Shown: positions 25,831 to 33,740 of the stretch, in pieces | Layout: each line of letters starts with the position of its first letter | How positions within the stretch are numbered: the first letter of the stretch is position 1 | DNA from: Novosphingobium profundi | GTDB lineage: Bacteria; Pseudomonadota; Alphaproteobacteria; Sphingomonadales; Sphingomonadaceae | NCBI RefSeq assembly: GCF_018491765.1 | Contig: NZ_JABWCU010000021.1 | Location: 1-64,000, forward strand | Direction of reading: 5' to 3' | DNA length: 64,000 nt | Notes under the pieces: model-generated | Database searches by the model: none | What the model was told of the DNA's origin: nothing | The model's input: only the letters and a program-made list of their open reading frames with translations | Made by a program: the position numbers and the translations under genes

Positions 25831-26715
25831 ATGTCGCTTTCTGCAAGTCCGTCGACGCCGACGGCATCCGACACCAACATGCCGCTCGCCGAGCTTTCGC
25901 GCCGCGCCTACCACATCCGTCGCCACGCGCTGAAGATGGGCCAGGTGCAGGGCCAGGGCTACGTCGGCCAGGCGCTCGGCATCGCCGACGTGCTGGCGGT
26001 CGCCTATTTCCGCGCGCTGAACCTGCGCCCCGCCGAGCCCGAATGGGAAGGCCGCGACCGTTTCCTGCTCTCGATCGGGCACTACGCCATTGCGCTCTAC
26101 GCTGCGCTGATCGAGGCCGGGGTGATCCCGCTCGAGGAACTGGAGACTTACGGTTCGGACGACAGCCGCCTGCCGATGTCGGGCATGGCCTCGTACACGC
26201 CGGGCATGGAGATTTCGGGTGGCTCGCTCGGCCAGGGCCTGGGCATCGCGGTGGGCATGGGGCTCGGCCTCAAGCGCAAGGGCACCGGGCAGTTCGTCTA
26301 TAACCTGCTCTCGGACGGCGAGCTGGGCGAAGGCTCGACCTGGGAAGCCGCCGCCTCGGCCGCGCACTGGAAGCTCGACAATCTCATCGCGGTGGTAGAC
26401 TTCAACAACCAGCAGGCCGATGGCCCCTCCACCCAGGTGCTGGGCATGGGCGACATCGCCGCCAAGTTCGAGGCCTTCGGCTGGCACGCGCAGTTCGTCG
26501 ACGGAAACGACATGGAGGCGCTCGTCGCCGCCTTCGACACTGCGCGCGAACTCGACGATCCGCGCCCGCGCGTGATCGTCGCCCAGACCCTCATGGGCCA
26601 GGGCGTGCCTTTCCTCGAGACCCGCGAGAAGACCCACTTCATCCGCGTCGACGAGGACGAATGGGACAAGGCGATCGAAGTGCTCGACACCGGCTTCGCC
26701 GCCGCGGCCGCCTGA
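25831..26715 (+). CDS. Transketolase-like protein, N-terminal (thiamine diphosphate) subunit
   Basis: A 294-residue protein equal to the ThDP-binding half of a transketolase. The diphosphate-binding motif reads SDGELGEGSTWEAA with a closing FNN (S161, N192-N193), a variant of G-D-G-x-NN. SIGHYA keeps the His equivalent to TktA His66. The usual SGHPG motif is replaced by GQGYVGQ, and the region of TktA His100 lacks His (RLPMSGMAS). These two positions normally contact the sugar substrate, so a non-standard donor is likely. It pairs with the next gene, 29 bases downstream, as an alpha/beta enzyme in a sugar-acid-type operon. Confidence 0.9.
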   Translation: MSLSASPSTPTASDTNMPLAELSRRAYHIRRHALKMGQVQGQGYVGQALGIADVLAVAYFRALNLRPAEPEWEGRDRFLLSIGHYAIALYAALIEAGVIPLEELETYGSDDSRLPMSGMASYTPGMEISGGSLGQGLGIAVGMGLGLKRKGTGQFVYNLLSDGELGEGSTWEAAASAAHWKLDNLIAVVDFNNQQADGPSTQVLGMGDIAAKFEAFGWHAQFVDGNDMEALVAAFDTARELDDPRPRVIVAQTLMGQGVPFLETREKTHFIRVDEDEWDKAIEVLDTGFAAAAA

Positions 26716-26744
26716 TCCCTCTTTTACCGGAAAGACACTTTCGC

Positions 26745-27755
26745 ATGTCCGTTGAGACCCCCGCCAAGCCGCGCCTCAAGACTTCGGCGATGATCGCCTC
26801 GATCGCCGCCGAGGGCCAGCGCACCATCTCCGCCCCGTTCGGCCACGCGCTCGCCGAGCTGGCCGCGAAGAAGCCCGAGATCGTCGGCATGAGCGCCGAC
26901 CTTGCCAAGTACACCGACCTGCACATCTTCCGCGAGGCCCATCCCGACCGGTTCTACCAGATGGGCATGGCCGAGCAGTTGCTGATGATGGCGGGCGCCG
27001 GCATGGCGCGCGAGGGCTTCCAGCCCTGGCTGACGACGTACGCCGTCTTCGCCACGCGCCGCGCCTACGATTTCCTGTGCCTGGCGATCGCCGAGGAAGG
27101 GCTCGACGTGAAGGTCGCCTGCGCGCTGCCCGGCCTCACCACCGGCTACGGCCCGTCGCACCAGGCGAGCGAGGACATCGCGATCCTGCGCGGAATGCCC
27201 GAGCTGACCATCGTCGACCCGTGCGACGCCATCGACATCCAGCAGGCGGTGCAGCCGATCTCGGACCACAAGGGCCCGGTCTACATGCGCCTCCTGCGCG
27301 GCAAGGTACCCGCCGTGCTCGACGAGTACGACTACACCTTCGAGCTGGGCAAGGCGAAGATGCTGCGCGAGGGCGCAGACGTGCTGTTCATCTCCTCCGG
27401 GCTGATGACGATGCGCGCGCTCGAGGCGGCCGACGCGCTGCGCGCCGACAAGGTCGAGGCCGCCGTGCTCCACTGCCCGACGATCAAGCCGCTCGACGAG
27501 GCCACGATCCGCGCGGCGGTGGCCGCCAAGCCCGGACGCCTCGTCGTCGTCGCCGAGAACCACTCGGTGATCGGGGGCCTTGGCGAAGCGGTCGCGGCCT
27601 CGCTGCTGGGTTCGGGAACGGTGCCCTCGGGCTTCCGCCAGATCGGTCTTCCCGACCGTTTTCTCGACGCCGGGGCACTTCCCACCCTGCACGATCGTTA
27701 CGGCATCTCGACCGAACAGGTCGTCGCGCGCACTCTCGACTGGCTGGACGCCTGA
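26745..27755 (+). CDS. Transketolase-like protein, C-terminal (pyrimidine-binding) subunit
   Basis: A 336-residue protein comprising the Pyr and C-terminal domains of transketolase. The catalytic Glu that activates thiamine is in FYQMGMAEQLLMMAGAGMA. TTGYGPSHQASEDIAILRGMP and the C-terminal LVVVAENHSVIGGLGEAVA are typical of split transketolases and the related E1 family. It should form a heterotetramer with the preceding subunit. The ATG (26745) is preferred to an earlier in-frame GTG because it follows the upstream stop cleanly. A strong hairpin lies immediately downstream. Confidence 0.92.
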   Translation: MSVETPAKPRLKTSAMIASIAAEGQRTISAPFGHALAELAAKKPEIVGMSADLAKYTDLHIFREAHPDRFYQMGMAEQLLMMAGAGMAREGFQPWLTTYAVFATRRAYDFLCLAIAEEGLDVKVACALPGLTTGYGPSHQASEDIAILRGMPELTIVDPCDAIDIQQAVQPISDHKGPVYMRLLRGKVPAVLDEYDYTFELGKAKMLREGADVLFISSGLMTMRALEAADALRADKVEAAVLHCPTIKPLDEATIRAAVAAKPGRLVVVAENHSVIGGLGEAVAASLLGSGTVPSGFRQIGLPDRFLDAGALPTLHDRYGISTEQVVARTLDWLDA

Positions 27756-27771
27756 GCGGCCAGCCTCCCAC

Positions 27772-27818
27772 GGAAACGTCCCGCGCAAGCTCCTCCCGGA
27801 TCGGCGCGGGGCGTTTCC
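27772..27818. terminator. Long intercistronic hairpin after the transketolase genes
   Basis: A 15-bp stem with one G-T pair (27772-27786 with 27804-27818) and a 17-base loop, 16 bases after the transketolase stop. With no T run, it may be a partial terminator or an RNA-processing and stability element setting lower expression of the transporter genes. Confidence 0.5.
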
Positions 27819-27883
27819 ACCCTCCCCCTTCCGCACGCTGCCGCATTGCCGAATACCCATAAGAACATAAGAGGAGAGATGAC

Positions 27884-29200
27884 TTGAACTTCGCAACCGA
27901 GATGCCTCGGGACCTGACCCCAGCCAGCGACGCACGCCGCGAGAAGGTCTATTCCAGGGTCACCTGGCGGCTCATGCCCTTCCTCTTCTTCTGCTTCTTC
28001 GCGGCCTACCTCGACCGGGTCAACGTGGGCTTCGCCAAGCTGCAGATGGCCGGCGAACTGGGCCTGAGCGACTATATCTACGGGTTGGGCGCGGGCATCT
28101 TCTTCATCGGCTACGCGCTGTTCGAAGTGCCCAGCAACCTCATCATGCACAAAGTCGGCGCGCGCCTGTGGATCGCGCGGATCATGATCACCTGGGGGAT
28201 CATCTCGGGGCTGTTCGCCTTCGCGCAGACGCCGATGCACTTCTACATCCTGCGCTTCCTGCTCGGCGTCGCCGAGGCCGGTTTCGCGCCGGGCGTGCTG
28301 CTATACGTGACCTACTGGTTCCCCTCGGCCCGTCGTTCGCGCGCGATGTCGATCTTCTTCATCGCCATCCCGATCTCGGGCGTGCTGGGCGCGCCGATCT
28401 CGGGCTGGATCATGGACGCCTTCCACGGTTCGTCGGGCTGGAGCGGCTGGCGCTGGCTCTTCGTGCTCGAGGCCGTTCCCGCGCTGCTCGCCGGCATCGC
28501 CACCTTCTGGCTCCTGCCCAACCGCCCCGCCGACGTCGACTGGCTCTCCGAGGACGACAAGCGGATGATCGCGCAGGACCTCGCGGCCGACAACCAGGCG
28601 ACCACGCAGCACATGTCGATCCGCCAGTTCCTCGCCGACAAGCGGCTGTGGCTGCTTAGCCTGCTCTATTTCTGCATCGTCATGGGGCAATATGCGATCT
28701 CGTTCTGGCTGCCGACCATGGTCGAGGCCGCCGGGGTCACCGATCCGCTCGAGAACGGCCTTGTCACCACCATTCCCTTCGTCTTCGCGGTGGTGCTGAT
28801 CCTGGTCCTCGCCCGCAGCGCGGACTTGCGCCGCGAGCGCCGCTTCCACCTGATGTTCCCGATGGGCCTGGGCGCGCTGGCGCTCGCGCTCTCCCCGCTC
28901 GCCATCGGCAACCTGCCGCTCTCGGTGCTGGTGCTCTCGTTCGCGACGGCGGGCCTGCTTACCTCGACCGCGCAGTTCTGGTCGATCCCGCCCGCGTTCC
29001 TGGGCGGCGTCTGGGCCGCGGCGGGGATCGGCGCGATCAACGCCATCGGCAACGTCGCGGGCTTCGCCTCGCCCTTCGTGATCGGCTGGATCGTCGAAGT
29101 CACCAAGTCGCTGCCCGCCGGGCTCTACACCATCACCGCGGTCGAACTGATCGGCGTGGCGCTCGTGCTGCTGATCCCCGCCCGCCAGGTCAACCGCTGA
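27884..29200 (+). CDS. MFS transporter, anion:cation symporter (ACS) family
   Basis: A 438-residue, 12-helix protein. The TTG at 27884 is preferred: GAGGAGA sits six bases upstream, and the nearby ATG at 27879 is stopped after two codons. RLMPFLFFCFFAAYLDRVNVGFA in the first helix and EVPSNLIMHKVGARLWIARIMI are classic for the ACS family, which imports organic and sugar acids such as tartrate, hexuronates or phthalate. It lies between the transketolase pair and an L-threonate-dehydrogenase-like gene, supporting sugar-acid import. Confidence 0.92.
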   Translation: MNFATEMPRDLTPASDARREKVYSRVTWRLMPFLFFCFFAAYLDRVNVGFAKLQMAGELGLSDYIYGLGAGIFFIGYALFEVPSNLIMHKVGARLWIARIMITWGIISGLFAFAQTPMHFYILRFLLGVAEAGFAPGVLLYVTYWFPSARRSRAMSIFFIAIPISGVLGAPISGWIMDAFHGSSGWSGWRWLFVLEAVPALLAGIATFWLLPNRPADVDWLSEDDKRMIAQDLAADNQATTQHMSIRQFLADKRLWLLSLLYFCIVMGQYAISFWLPTMVEAAGVTDPLENGLVTTIPFVFAVVLILVLARSADLRRERRFHLMFPMGLGALALALSPLAIGNLPLSVLVLSFATAGLLTSTAQFWSIPPAFLGGVWAAAGIGAINAIGNVAGFASPFVIGWIVEVTKSLPAGLYTITAVELIGVALVLLIPARQVNR

Positions 29201-29222
29201 AACTCCCGCAGGAAAGAACAAC

Positions 29223-30098
29223 ATGAGCAAAGTCGCCTTCATCGGTCTTGGCGCCATGGGCATGCCGATGGCCCTCAACCTCCTCAAGACCGGCCATGCC
29301 GTCACCGGTTTCGACTTGCGCACCGAGCCGATGCAGGCGCTGGTCGCGGCCGGGGGATCCTCGACGACCAGCGCGGCGGCCGCCGCCAGCGAGGCCGACG
29401 TGCTGATGCTGATGGTGGTCAACGCCGCGCAGGCCCGTGCCGTGCTGTTCGACGGCGGCGCGCTCGAGGCCCTGCCGAGTGGCGGCGTGGTGCTCCTCAC
29501 CGCCACCTGCCCCCCCATCGAGGTCGCCGCGATCGCCGCCGAAGTCGAGGCCAAGGGACGCCGCTTCGTCGATGCGCCCGTCTCGGGCGGCACGGCGGGC
29601 GCGAAGGCGGGCACGCTCTCGATGATGGTCGCCTGCTCCGACGCGCTCTATGCCGAGCTCCTGCCGGTGCTCGAGGGCGTGGGCGGCAAGCTCTTCCATG
29701 TCGGCCAGGAGGCGGGACAGGGCGCGGCGATCAAGGTCGTCAACCAGCTCCTGTGCGGCGTCCACATCGCAGCCGCCGCCGAGGCGCTGGCGCTGGCGAC
29801 GAAAGTCGGCGTCGATCCCGCGCTCGCGCTCGAGATCCTGGGCGGCTCGGCCGCCTCGAGCTGGATGCTCAACGACCGCGGCCCGCGCATGCTCGAGGCC
29901 GAACCCGAAGTGACGAGCGCGATCGACATCTTCGTCAAGGACCTCGGCCTCGTGCTCGAAGCCGGCCGGGGCGCCAAGGCCGCTTTGCCGCTCGCGGCAA
30001 CCGCGCACCAGTTCTTCCTCAGCACCTCCGGGCGCGGCGAGGGCCTGGCCGACGACAGCCAGGTCATCCGCGCCTACCACCTGCTCAACGGAAACTGA
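29223..30098 (+). CDS. Beta-hydroxyacid dehydrogenase, L-threonate dehydrogenase-like
   Basis: A 291-residue protein of the 3-hydroxyisobutyrate dehydrogenase family. The NAD(P) loop is VAFIGLGAMGMPMALNLLK; the substrate loop DAPVSGGTAGA and the catalytic Lys in IKVVNQLLCGVHIAAAAEA are visible. The late segment SAIDIFVKDLGLVLEAG, and the overall run after the catalytic Lys, resemble L-threonate dehydrogenase (LtnD) more than other members. A Cys sits where sulfolactaldehyde reductases have a substrate-binding Ser. It probably oxidises a C4 or longer sugar acid entering through the upstream ACS transporter. Confidence 0.88.
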   Translation: MSKVAFIGLGAMGMPMALNLLKTGHAVTGFDLRTEPMQALVAAGGSSTTSAAAAASEADVLMLMVVNAAQARAVLFDGGALEALPSGGVVLLTATCPPIEVAAIAAEVEAKGRRFVDAPVSGGTAGAKAGTLSMMVACSDALYAELLPVLEGVGGKLFHVGQEAGQGAAIKVVNQLLCGVHIAAAAEALALATKVGVDPALALEILGGSAASSWMLNDRGPRMLEAEPEVTSAIDIFVKDLGLVLEAGRGAKAALPLAATAHQFFLSTSGRGEGLADDSQVIRAYHLLNGN

Positions 30099-30135
30099 GC
30101 CGAGCCGAGCAGAGCAGAGCAGAGCCGAGCTGAGC
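30096..30135. repeat. Eight tandem NGAGC pentamers
   Basis: Eight consecutive five-base units of form NGAGC begin exactly at the stop codon of the dehydrogenase gene, followed by decayed copies (CAAGC, CGGGC). A simple-sequence tract that could change length by slippage, upstream of the porin gene. Confidence 0.85.
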
Positions 30136-30200
30136 CAAGCCGGGCGGGGCCCCGACCCCGCTTCCATCCCCACACCAGCAGACGAGCGGCCGGACGAACC

Positions 30201-30249
30201 GGCACGCCGTCCGGCGCGTGCCTCTCGCGAAGGGGGGCGCGCCGGACGG
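30201..30249 (+). promoter_or_regulatory. Two overlapping, mutually exclusive hairpins in the porin leader
   Basis: GGCACGC/GCGTGCC (30201-30207 with 30216-30222) competes with a perfect 12-bp stem (30207-30218 with 30238-30249). Only one can form at a time. This could be an attenuation-like or translation-control leader, or simply GC-rich symmetry; no T run follows. Confidence 0.4.
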
Positions 30250-30286
30250 ATGGCCCGCTGCGCCCACCCGAGAGGACCTCCGAAAG

Positions 30287-31663
30287 ATGCCCGCAGCCAC
30301 CCTTCCCCCCGCCACGCCGACGAGCGAGATCGTCACGATGGCCCGCGCCGACCAGACCCATTCGCCCCGCTCCACGCAAGTCCAGCCCGCCCCGGCTGCC
30401 CGAGAATCCCTACCGCCCGAGCCCGCTTCGCTCCCCAAGCCTGCGCCCGCCACGACCGATCCGCACCTGCTTGGCGACTGGGCGGGCATCCGCACCGGCC
30501 TCGAGGACATCGGCATCACCCCCAAGGTCAGCTACATCGGCTTTGCCGCCGCCAACCTGAACCAGGGCTCGAACAAGACCGCGCGCTACGCCGGGCAGCT
30601 CGGCGCCAGCCTCGATTTCGACATGGGCACGATCGCAGGTCTCAAGGGCGGCACCTTCCACGTCGGCGTCACCAACCGCCACGGCCAGAACATCAACGAC
30701 ACCAATGACCTGGGCCTCCTGCAATACCCGCAAGGGGTCTATGGCGCGGGCGAGATCTGGCGCCTTGCGGGGCTGTGGTACCAGCAGGACGTGGGGCCCG
30801 CCGAGATCAAGCTGGGCAAGGTCTCGATGGGCGAGGACTTCGGCTCGACCACCTGCCACTTCCAGAGCCTCTACTTCTGCGGCGTCGTGCCCGGCCACAC
30901 CAGCTTCAACTACTGGTACAACTTCCCCGTCACCACCTGGGGCGGCCGGGTGAAAGTGAAGGACAAGCTGGGCTACACGATGGCCGGCATCTACCAGCGC
31001 AACGACAACGTCTTTCCCGACAACAAGGGCTTCTACATGGGCTTTTCGGGCGGCAAGGGCGCCTTCGTCGCGGTCGAGCGCGGCTTCCAGGTCCATCTCG
31101 GCGGCGATCCCAAGCGCCCCGGCGTCTACAAGCTGGGCGTCTTCTTCGACACCTCGAAGAGCGACAACCTCGTCTACGACGCCGACGGCGGATTTGCCGA
31201 GCTGACCGGCAAGCCGCTTGCCCGCGAACGCGGCCGGGCCAGCATCTACGCGGTTGCCCAGCAGCAGATCCTCGCGCCCGACGCCGACGGGGCCGGCGGG
31301 CTCAACGCCTTCTTCAACTACGTGGGCGCGGACCACCGCACCAACAAGCTGGTCAACGTGATCACCGCCGGGGTCACCTATTCGGGCCTCCTTCCCGGGC
31401 GCCCGAAGGACGAGATCGGACTGGCCATCGGCCGCTCGCGCGTGAACCGCAACTTGCGCGACCTCGAACTCGCCACCAACGCCGCGCTGGGCGAGGATCT
31501 CCAGCCCCAGCGCAATGAATACGCGATCGAGGCGAACTATGCGATCGCGGTCATGCCCGGCCTCAGCCTGCGCCCGAACCTGCAGTGGTACATCAACCCG
31601 GGCGGGCGCAGTTCGGCCGACAACGTCCTCGTCGCGGGAACCGGGCTTTTCGCGACCTTCTGA
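30287..31663 (+). CDS. OprB-like carbohydrate-selective porin, no visible signal peptide
   Basis: With the ATG at 30287 (AGAGGA ten bases upstream) the protein has 458 residues. HLLGDWAGIRTGLEDIGITPKVSY is the conserved N-terminal signature of mature OprB porins, and the protein ends in a beta-strand with terminal Phe (LFATF). Before that signature lie about 60 Pro/Ala/Ser-rich residues and no hydrophobic signal peptide, in this or any other upstream frame. An outer-membrane porin without one should not be exported. Either the 5' end has been lost or rearranged, or an unusual start is used. It presumably served uptake of the sugar acid for the upstream operon. Confidence 0.85.
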   Translation: MPAATLPPATPTSEIVTMARADQTHSPRSTQVQPAPAARESLPPEPASLPKPAPATTDPHLLGDWAGIRTGLEDIGITPKVSYIGFAAANLNQGSNKTARYAGQLGASLDFDMGTIAGLKGGTFHVGVTNRHGQNINDTNDLGLLQYPQGVYGAGEIWRLAGLWYQQDVGPAEIKLGKVSMGEDFGSTTCHFQSLYFCGVVPGHTSFNYWYNFPVTTWGGRVKVKDKLGYTMAGIYQRNDNVFPDNKGFYMGFSGGKGAFVAVERGFQVHLGGDPKRPGVYKLGVFFDTSKSDNLVYDADGGFAELTGKPLARERGRASIYAVAQQQILAPDADGAGGLNAFFNYVGADHRTNKLVNVITAGVTYSGLLPGRPKDEIGLAIGRSRVNRNLRDLELATNAALGEDLQPQRNEYAIEANYAIAVMPGLSLRPNLQWYINPGGRSSADNVLVAGTGLFATF

Positions 31664-31688
31664 AACCGTCAGCGCCCGGTGGAGACTT

Positions 31689-32405
31689 TCAGGCCAGAGG
31701 TTCGGGCAGGCGGAACAGCGCCGCGTAGCGCAGCGCCAGAGCGCGCTCACCGGTGATCGTAACGCCCGCCTCACGCTCGAGCTCGTCCCAGGCGATCCCG
31801 GCGTAGAACCCGGCGGCGAGAGCGGCGGCGCGCGGTGCGCGAAACACGGCGTCCGCCCCCGCCACATCGCCGCGCACGATGGGAAGGCCCTGCGGAGCGG
31901 GCGTCGCGACAAAGCAGTCGCCCGCGCTCTCTTCGCCGATCACGAAGCCGATCCGGCCCGTGATTCCAGCGATCCCAGCCAGCCCGGCCGGATCGACCAT
32001 CGTGCGCATCGAGAGCATGAGCGAGACCGGCGAGAGCGGCAGCGTGGGATCGTGCGCGCGCGAGCGCGCGGCCCAGCGCCCCGCTTCCTGGATGAACGGC
32101 TCGGCGGCGTAGCCCCAGGCGGTCAGCTCGTAGACCTGGACCCGCCCCGGTGGCGGCAGGACCCGGCGCACCAGCACCCCGCCCCGCTCGAGCGCCTCGA
32201 GCCGTTCGGTCAGGACCTTGGCGCTGATCCCGGGCAGGCTCGCGCGAAGGTCCGAGAAGCGCCGCGCGCCCAGCATGAGCTCGCGCACGACGAGGAGCGA
32301 CCAGCGTTCGCCGAGCAGTTCCATCGCGAAGGCGGTTCCGCAGGCGTCGTTGTACCAGCGGCCATGTCCGGCGCGCACATCTTTGGTTTCTTTAAGTAAC
32401 GACAT
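31689..32405 (-). CDS. HxlR family transcriptional regulator with C-terminal extension
   Basis: A 238-residue protein. The N-terminal winged helix shows AMELLGERWSLLVVRELMLGARRFSDL and LTERLEALERGGVLVRR, both typical of HxlR proteins (usually about 110-150 residues). The extra 110 residues resemble the SCP2-like ligand domain attached to some family members. The start may be the ATG at 32405 or the GTG at 32378; two direct repeats overlap the first codons if the ATG is used. It is divergent from the DUF1428/VOC operon and probably represses both itself and that operon. Confidence 0.88.
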   Translation of the reverse strand: MSLLKETKDVRAGHGRWYNDACGTAFAMELLGERWSLLVVRELMLGARRFSDLRASLPGISAKVLTERLEALERGGVLVRRVLPPPGRVQVYELTAWGYAAEPFIQEAGRWAARSRAHDPTLPLSPVSLMLSMRTMVDPAGLAGIAGITGRIGFVIGEESAGDCFVATPAPQGLPIVRGDVAGADAVFRAPRAAALAAGFYAGIAWDELEREAGVTITGERALALRYAALFRLPEPLA

Positions 32406-32421
32406 CGTTGCTTTTAGTAAC
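32386..32421. promoter_or_regulatory. 15-bp direct repeat, candidate HxlR operator
   Basis: GTTTCTTTAAGTAAC (32386-32400) and GTTGCTTTTAGTAAC (32407-32421) match at 13 of 15 positions with a 21-base period, two helical turns. They span the HxlR start and face the divergent operon, as expected for an autoregulatory site. Confidence 0.6.
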
Positions 32422-32549
32422 CAGAGATGAGACAAACGGCAAGGGCCGAGTCGCGACATCCCGGCACCCGCACGCATCCGGCCTCGGCCGCGCGCGCACC
32501 GGCAGGCCATTCGCGCATCAGGAGAGCCCCAGACGAGGAGAGCTGAGCC

Positions 32550-32921
32550 ATGTACGTGCAAGGATTCGTCGTTCCCGTGCCCGCCGACAACCAGGACGCC
32601 TACCGCGAGGTCGCCGAGAAATTCTGGTCGATCGCGCGCGACTATGGCTGCACCGGCCACATCGAGGCCTGGGAGGCCGACGTGAAGGACGGCAAGGTCA
32701 CCGATTTCCGCAAGGCCGTCGACCTCCAGGATGGCGAGAAGGTCGTCTTCAGCTGGATGACCTGGCCCGACAAGGCCACTGCCGACGCCGCGCACGGCTC
32801 CATGATGGCCGACCCGCGCATGGAAACCGAATTCGGCCCGCCCGACGGCAGCGCCATGCCGTTCGACGGCAAGCGCATGATCATCGGCGGCTTCGACGTC
32901 ATCCTCGACAGGAAGGCCTGA
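32550..32921 (+). CDS. DUF1428 family protein
   Basis: A 123-residue protein covering the whole family. MYVQGFVVPVP at the start, FSWMTWPDKATAD and the C-terminal end PFDGKRMIIGGFDVI are conserved features of DUF1428, a ferredoxin-like alpha/beta-barrel fold of unknown biochemical role. It is the first gene of the operon opposite the HxlR regulator. Such proteins commonly sit with VOC proteins in small stress or detoxification operons. Confidence 0.9.
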   Translation: MYVQGFVVPVPADNQDAYREVAEKFWSIARDYGCTGHIEAWEADVKDGKVTDFRKAVDLQDGEKVVFSWMTWPDKATADAAHGSMMADPRMETEFGPPDGSAMPFDGKRMIIGGFDVILDRKA

Positions 32922-32924
32922 GCC

Positions 32925-33740
32925 ATGGCGACAGAAAACCAGGCCGGCGCGTTCATCTGGTACGAACTGATCTGCGCCGATCCGGCCAGGGCCAAGGCCT
33001 TCTACGACGCCGTCGTGGGATGGAACATTGCCCCCGAGGGCGCGGCCATGGCCTCGGGCGCCACCTACCACATGATCGCGCGCGCCGACGGCGGCAACGC
33101 GGGCGCTGTGCTCGGCATGTCTCCCGAGATGCGCGAGCACGGGGCAAAGCCGGTCTGGATGGGCTACGTCGGCGTGCCCGACGTCGACGCCGCGCTGGCG
33201 CGCTTCGTGGCGGCGGGCGGCGCGGTTCACCTGCCCGCCTTCGACCTGCCGGTCGGGCGCATTGCGATGGTCGCCGATCCCTGGGGCGCCCTCCTCTACC
33301 TGATGACGCCGATCCCGCCCGAAGGTAAGCCCGAGGCGCGCAGCGACGTGTGGTCGCCCGATGCGCCGCAGCACGTGCGCTGGAACGAGCTGTGGAGCAC
33401 CGACCAGGCCGCGGCGCGCGCCTTCTACACCGAGACTTTCGGCTGGGGCCAGAACGGCGCGATGCCGATGGGGCCCGCGGGCGACTACCTTTTCCTCCAG
33501 CACGGCGATGACACGATCGGCGCGCTCGGCCAGGCCCGGCCCGAGGGCGAAGGGTCGCGTTGGGAGTATTTCCTGGGCGTCGCGGACATCGAGAGCGCCT
33601 GCGCGGCGGTGGAGGCGGGCGGCGGGACACTGCTGGGCACGCCGCAGATGCTCCCGGGCGGCGAATATTGCGTCTATAGCCGCGATCCCGAAGGGGCGAG
33701 CTTCGGCCTCGTTGGCCCCCGCGCGGGAGAGCCGGCATGA
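32925..33740 (+). CDS. Two-domain VOC (glyoxalase-like) protein
   Basis: A 271-residue protein made of two vicinal-oxygen-chelate domains: residues 1-125 (FIWYELICADPARAKAFYDAVVGW) and about 140-265 (WNELWSTDQAAARAFYTETFGW). Each starts with the same beta-alpha signature and ends with an acidic or polar strand (DPWGALLYLM; DPEGASFGLVGP). Members include glyoxalases, fosfomycin-type resistance enzymes and dioxygenases, so function cannot be fixed. It begins three bases after the DUF1428 gene. Confidence 0.88.
   Translation: MATENQAGAFIWYELICADPARAKAFYDAVVGWNIAPEGAAMASGATYHMIARADGGNAGAVLGMSPEMREHGAKPVWMGYVGVPDVDAALARFVAAGGAVHLPAFDLPVGRIAMVADPWGALLYLMTPIPPEGKPEARSDVWSPDAPQHVRWNELWSTDQAAARAFYTETFGWGQNGAMPMGPAGDYLFLQHGDDTIGALGQARPEGEGSRWEYFLGVADIESACAAVEAGGGTLLGTPQMLPGGEYCVYSRDPEGASFGLVGPRAGEPA

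Noticed and set aside
25831..30098. Sulfoquinovose transketolase pathway
   Set aside because: A split transketolase and a beta-hydroxyacid dehydrogenase would fit, but there is no sulfoquinovosidase, isomerase or sulfonate exporter, and the dehydrogenase has Cys where sulfolactaldehyde reductases have Ser; it resembles L-threonate dehydrogenase instead.
30096..30135. Possible CRISPR or phase-variable coding repeat
   Set aside because: The units are only five bases with no spacers, and the tract begins at the stop codon, outside any coding frame, so neither explanation fits.
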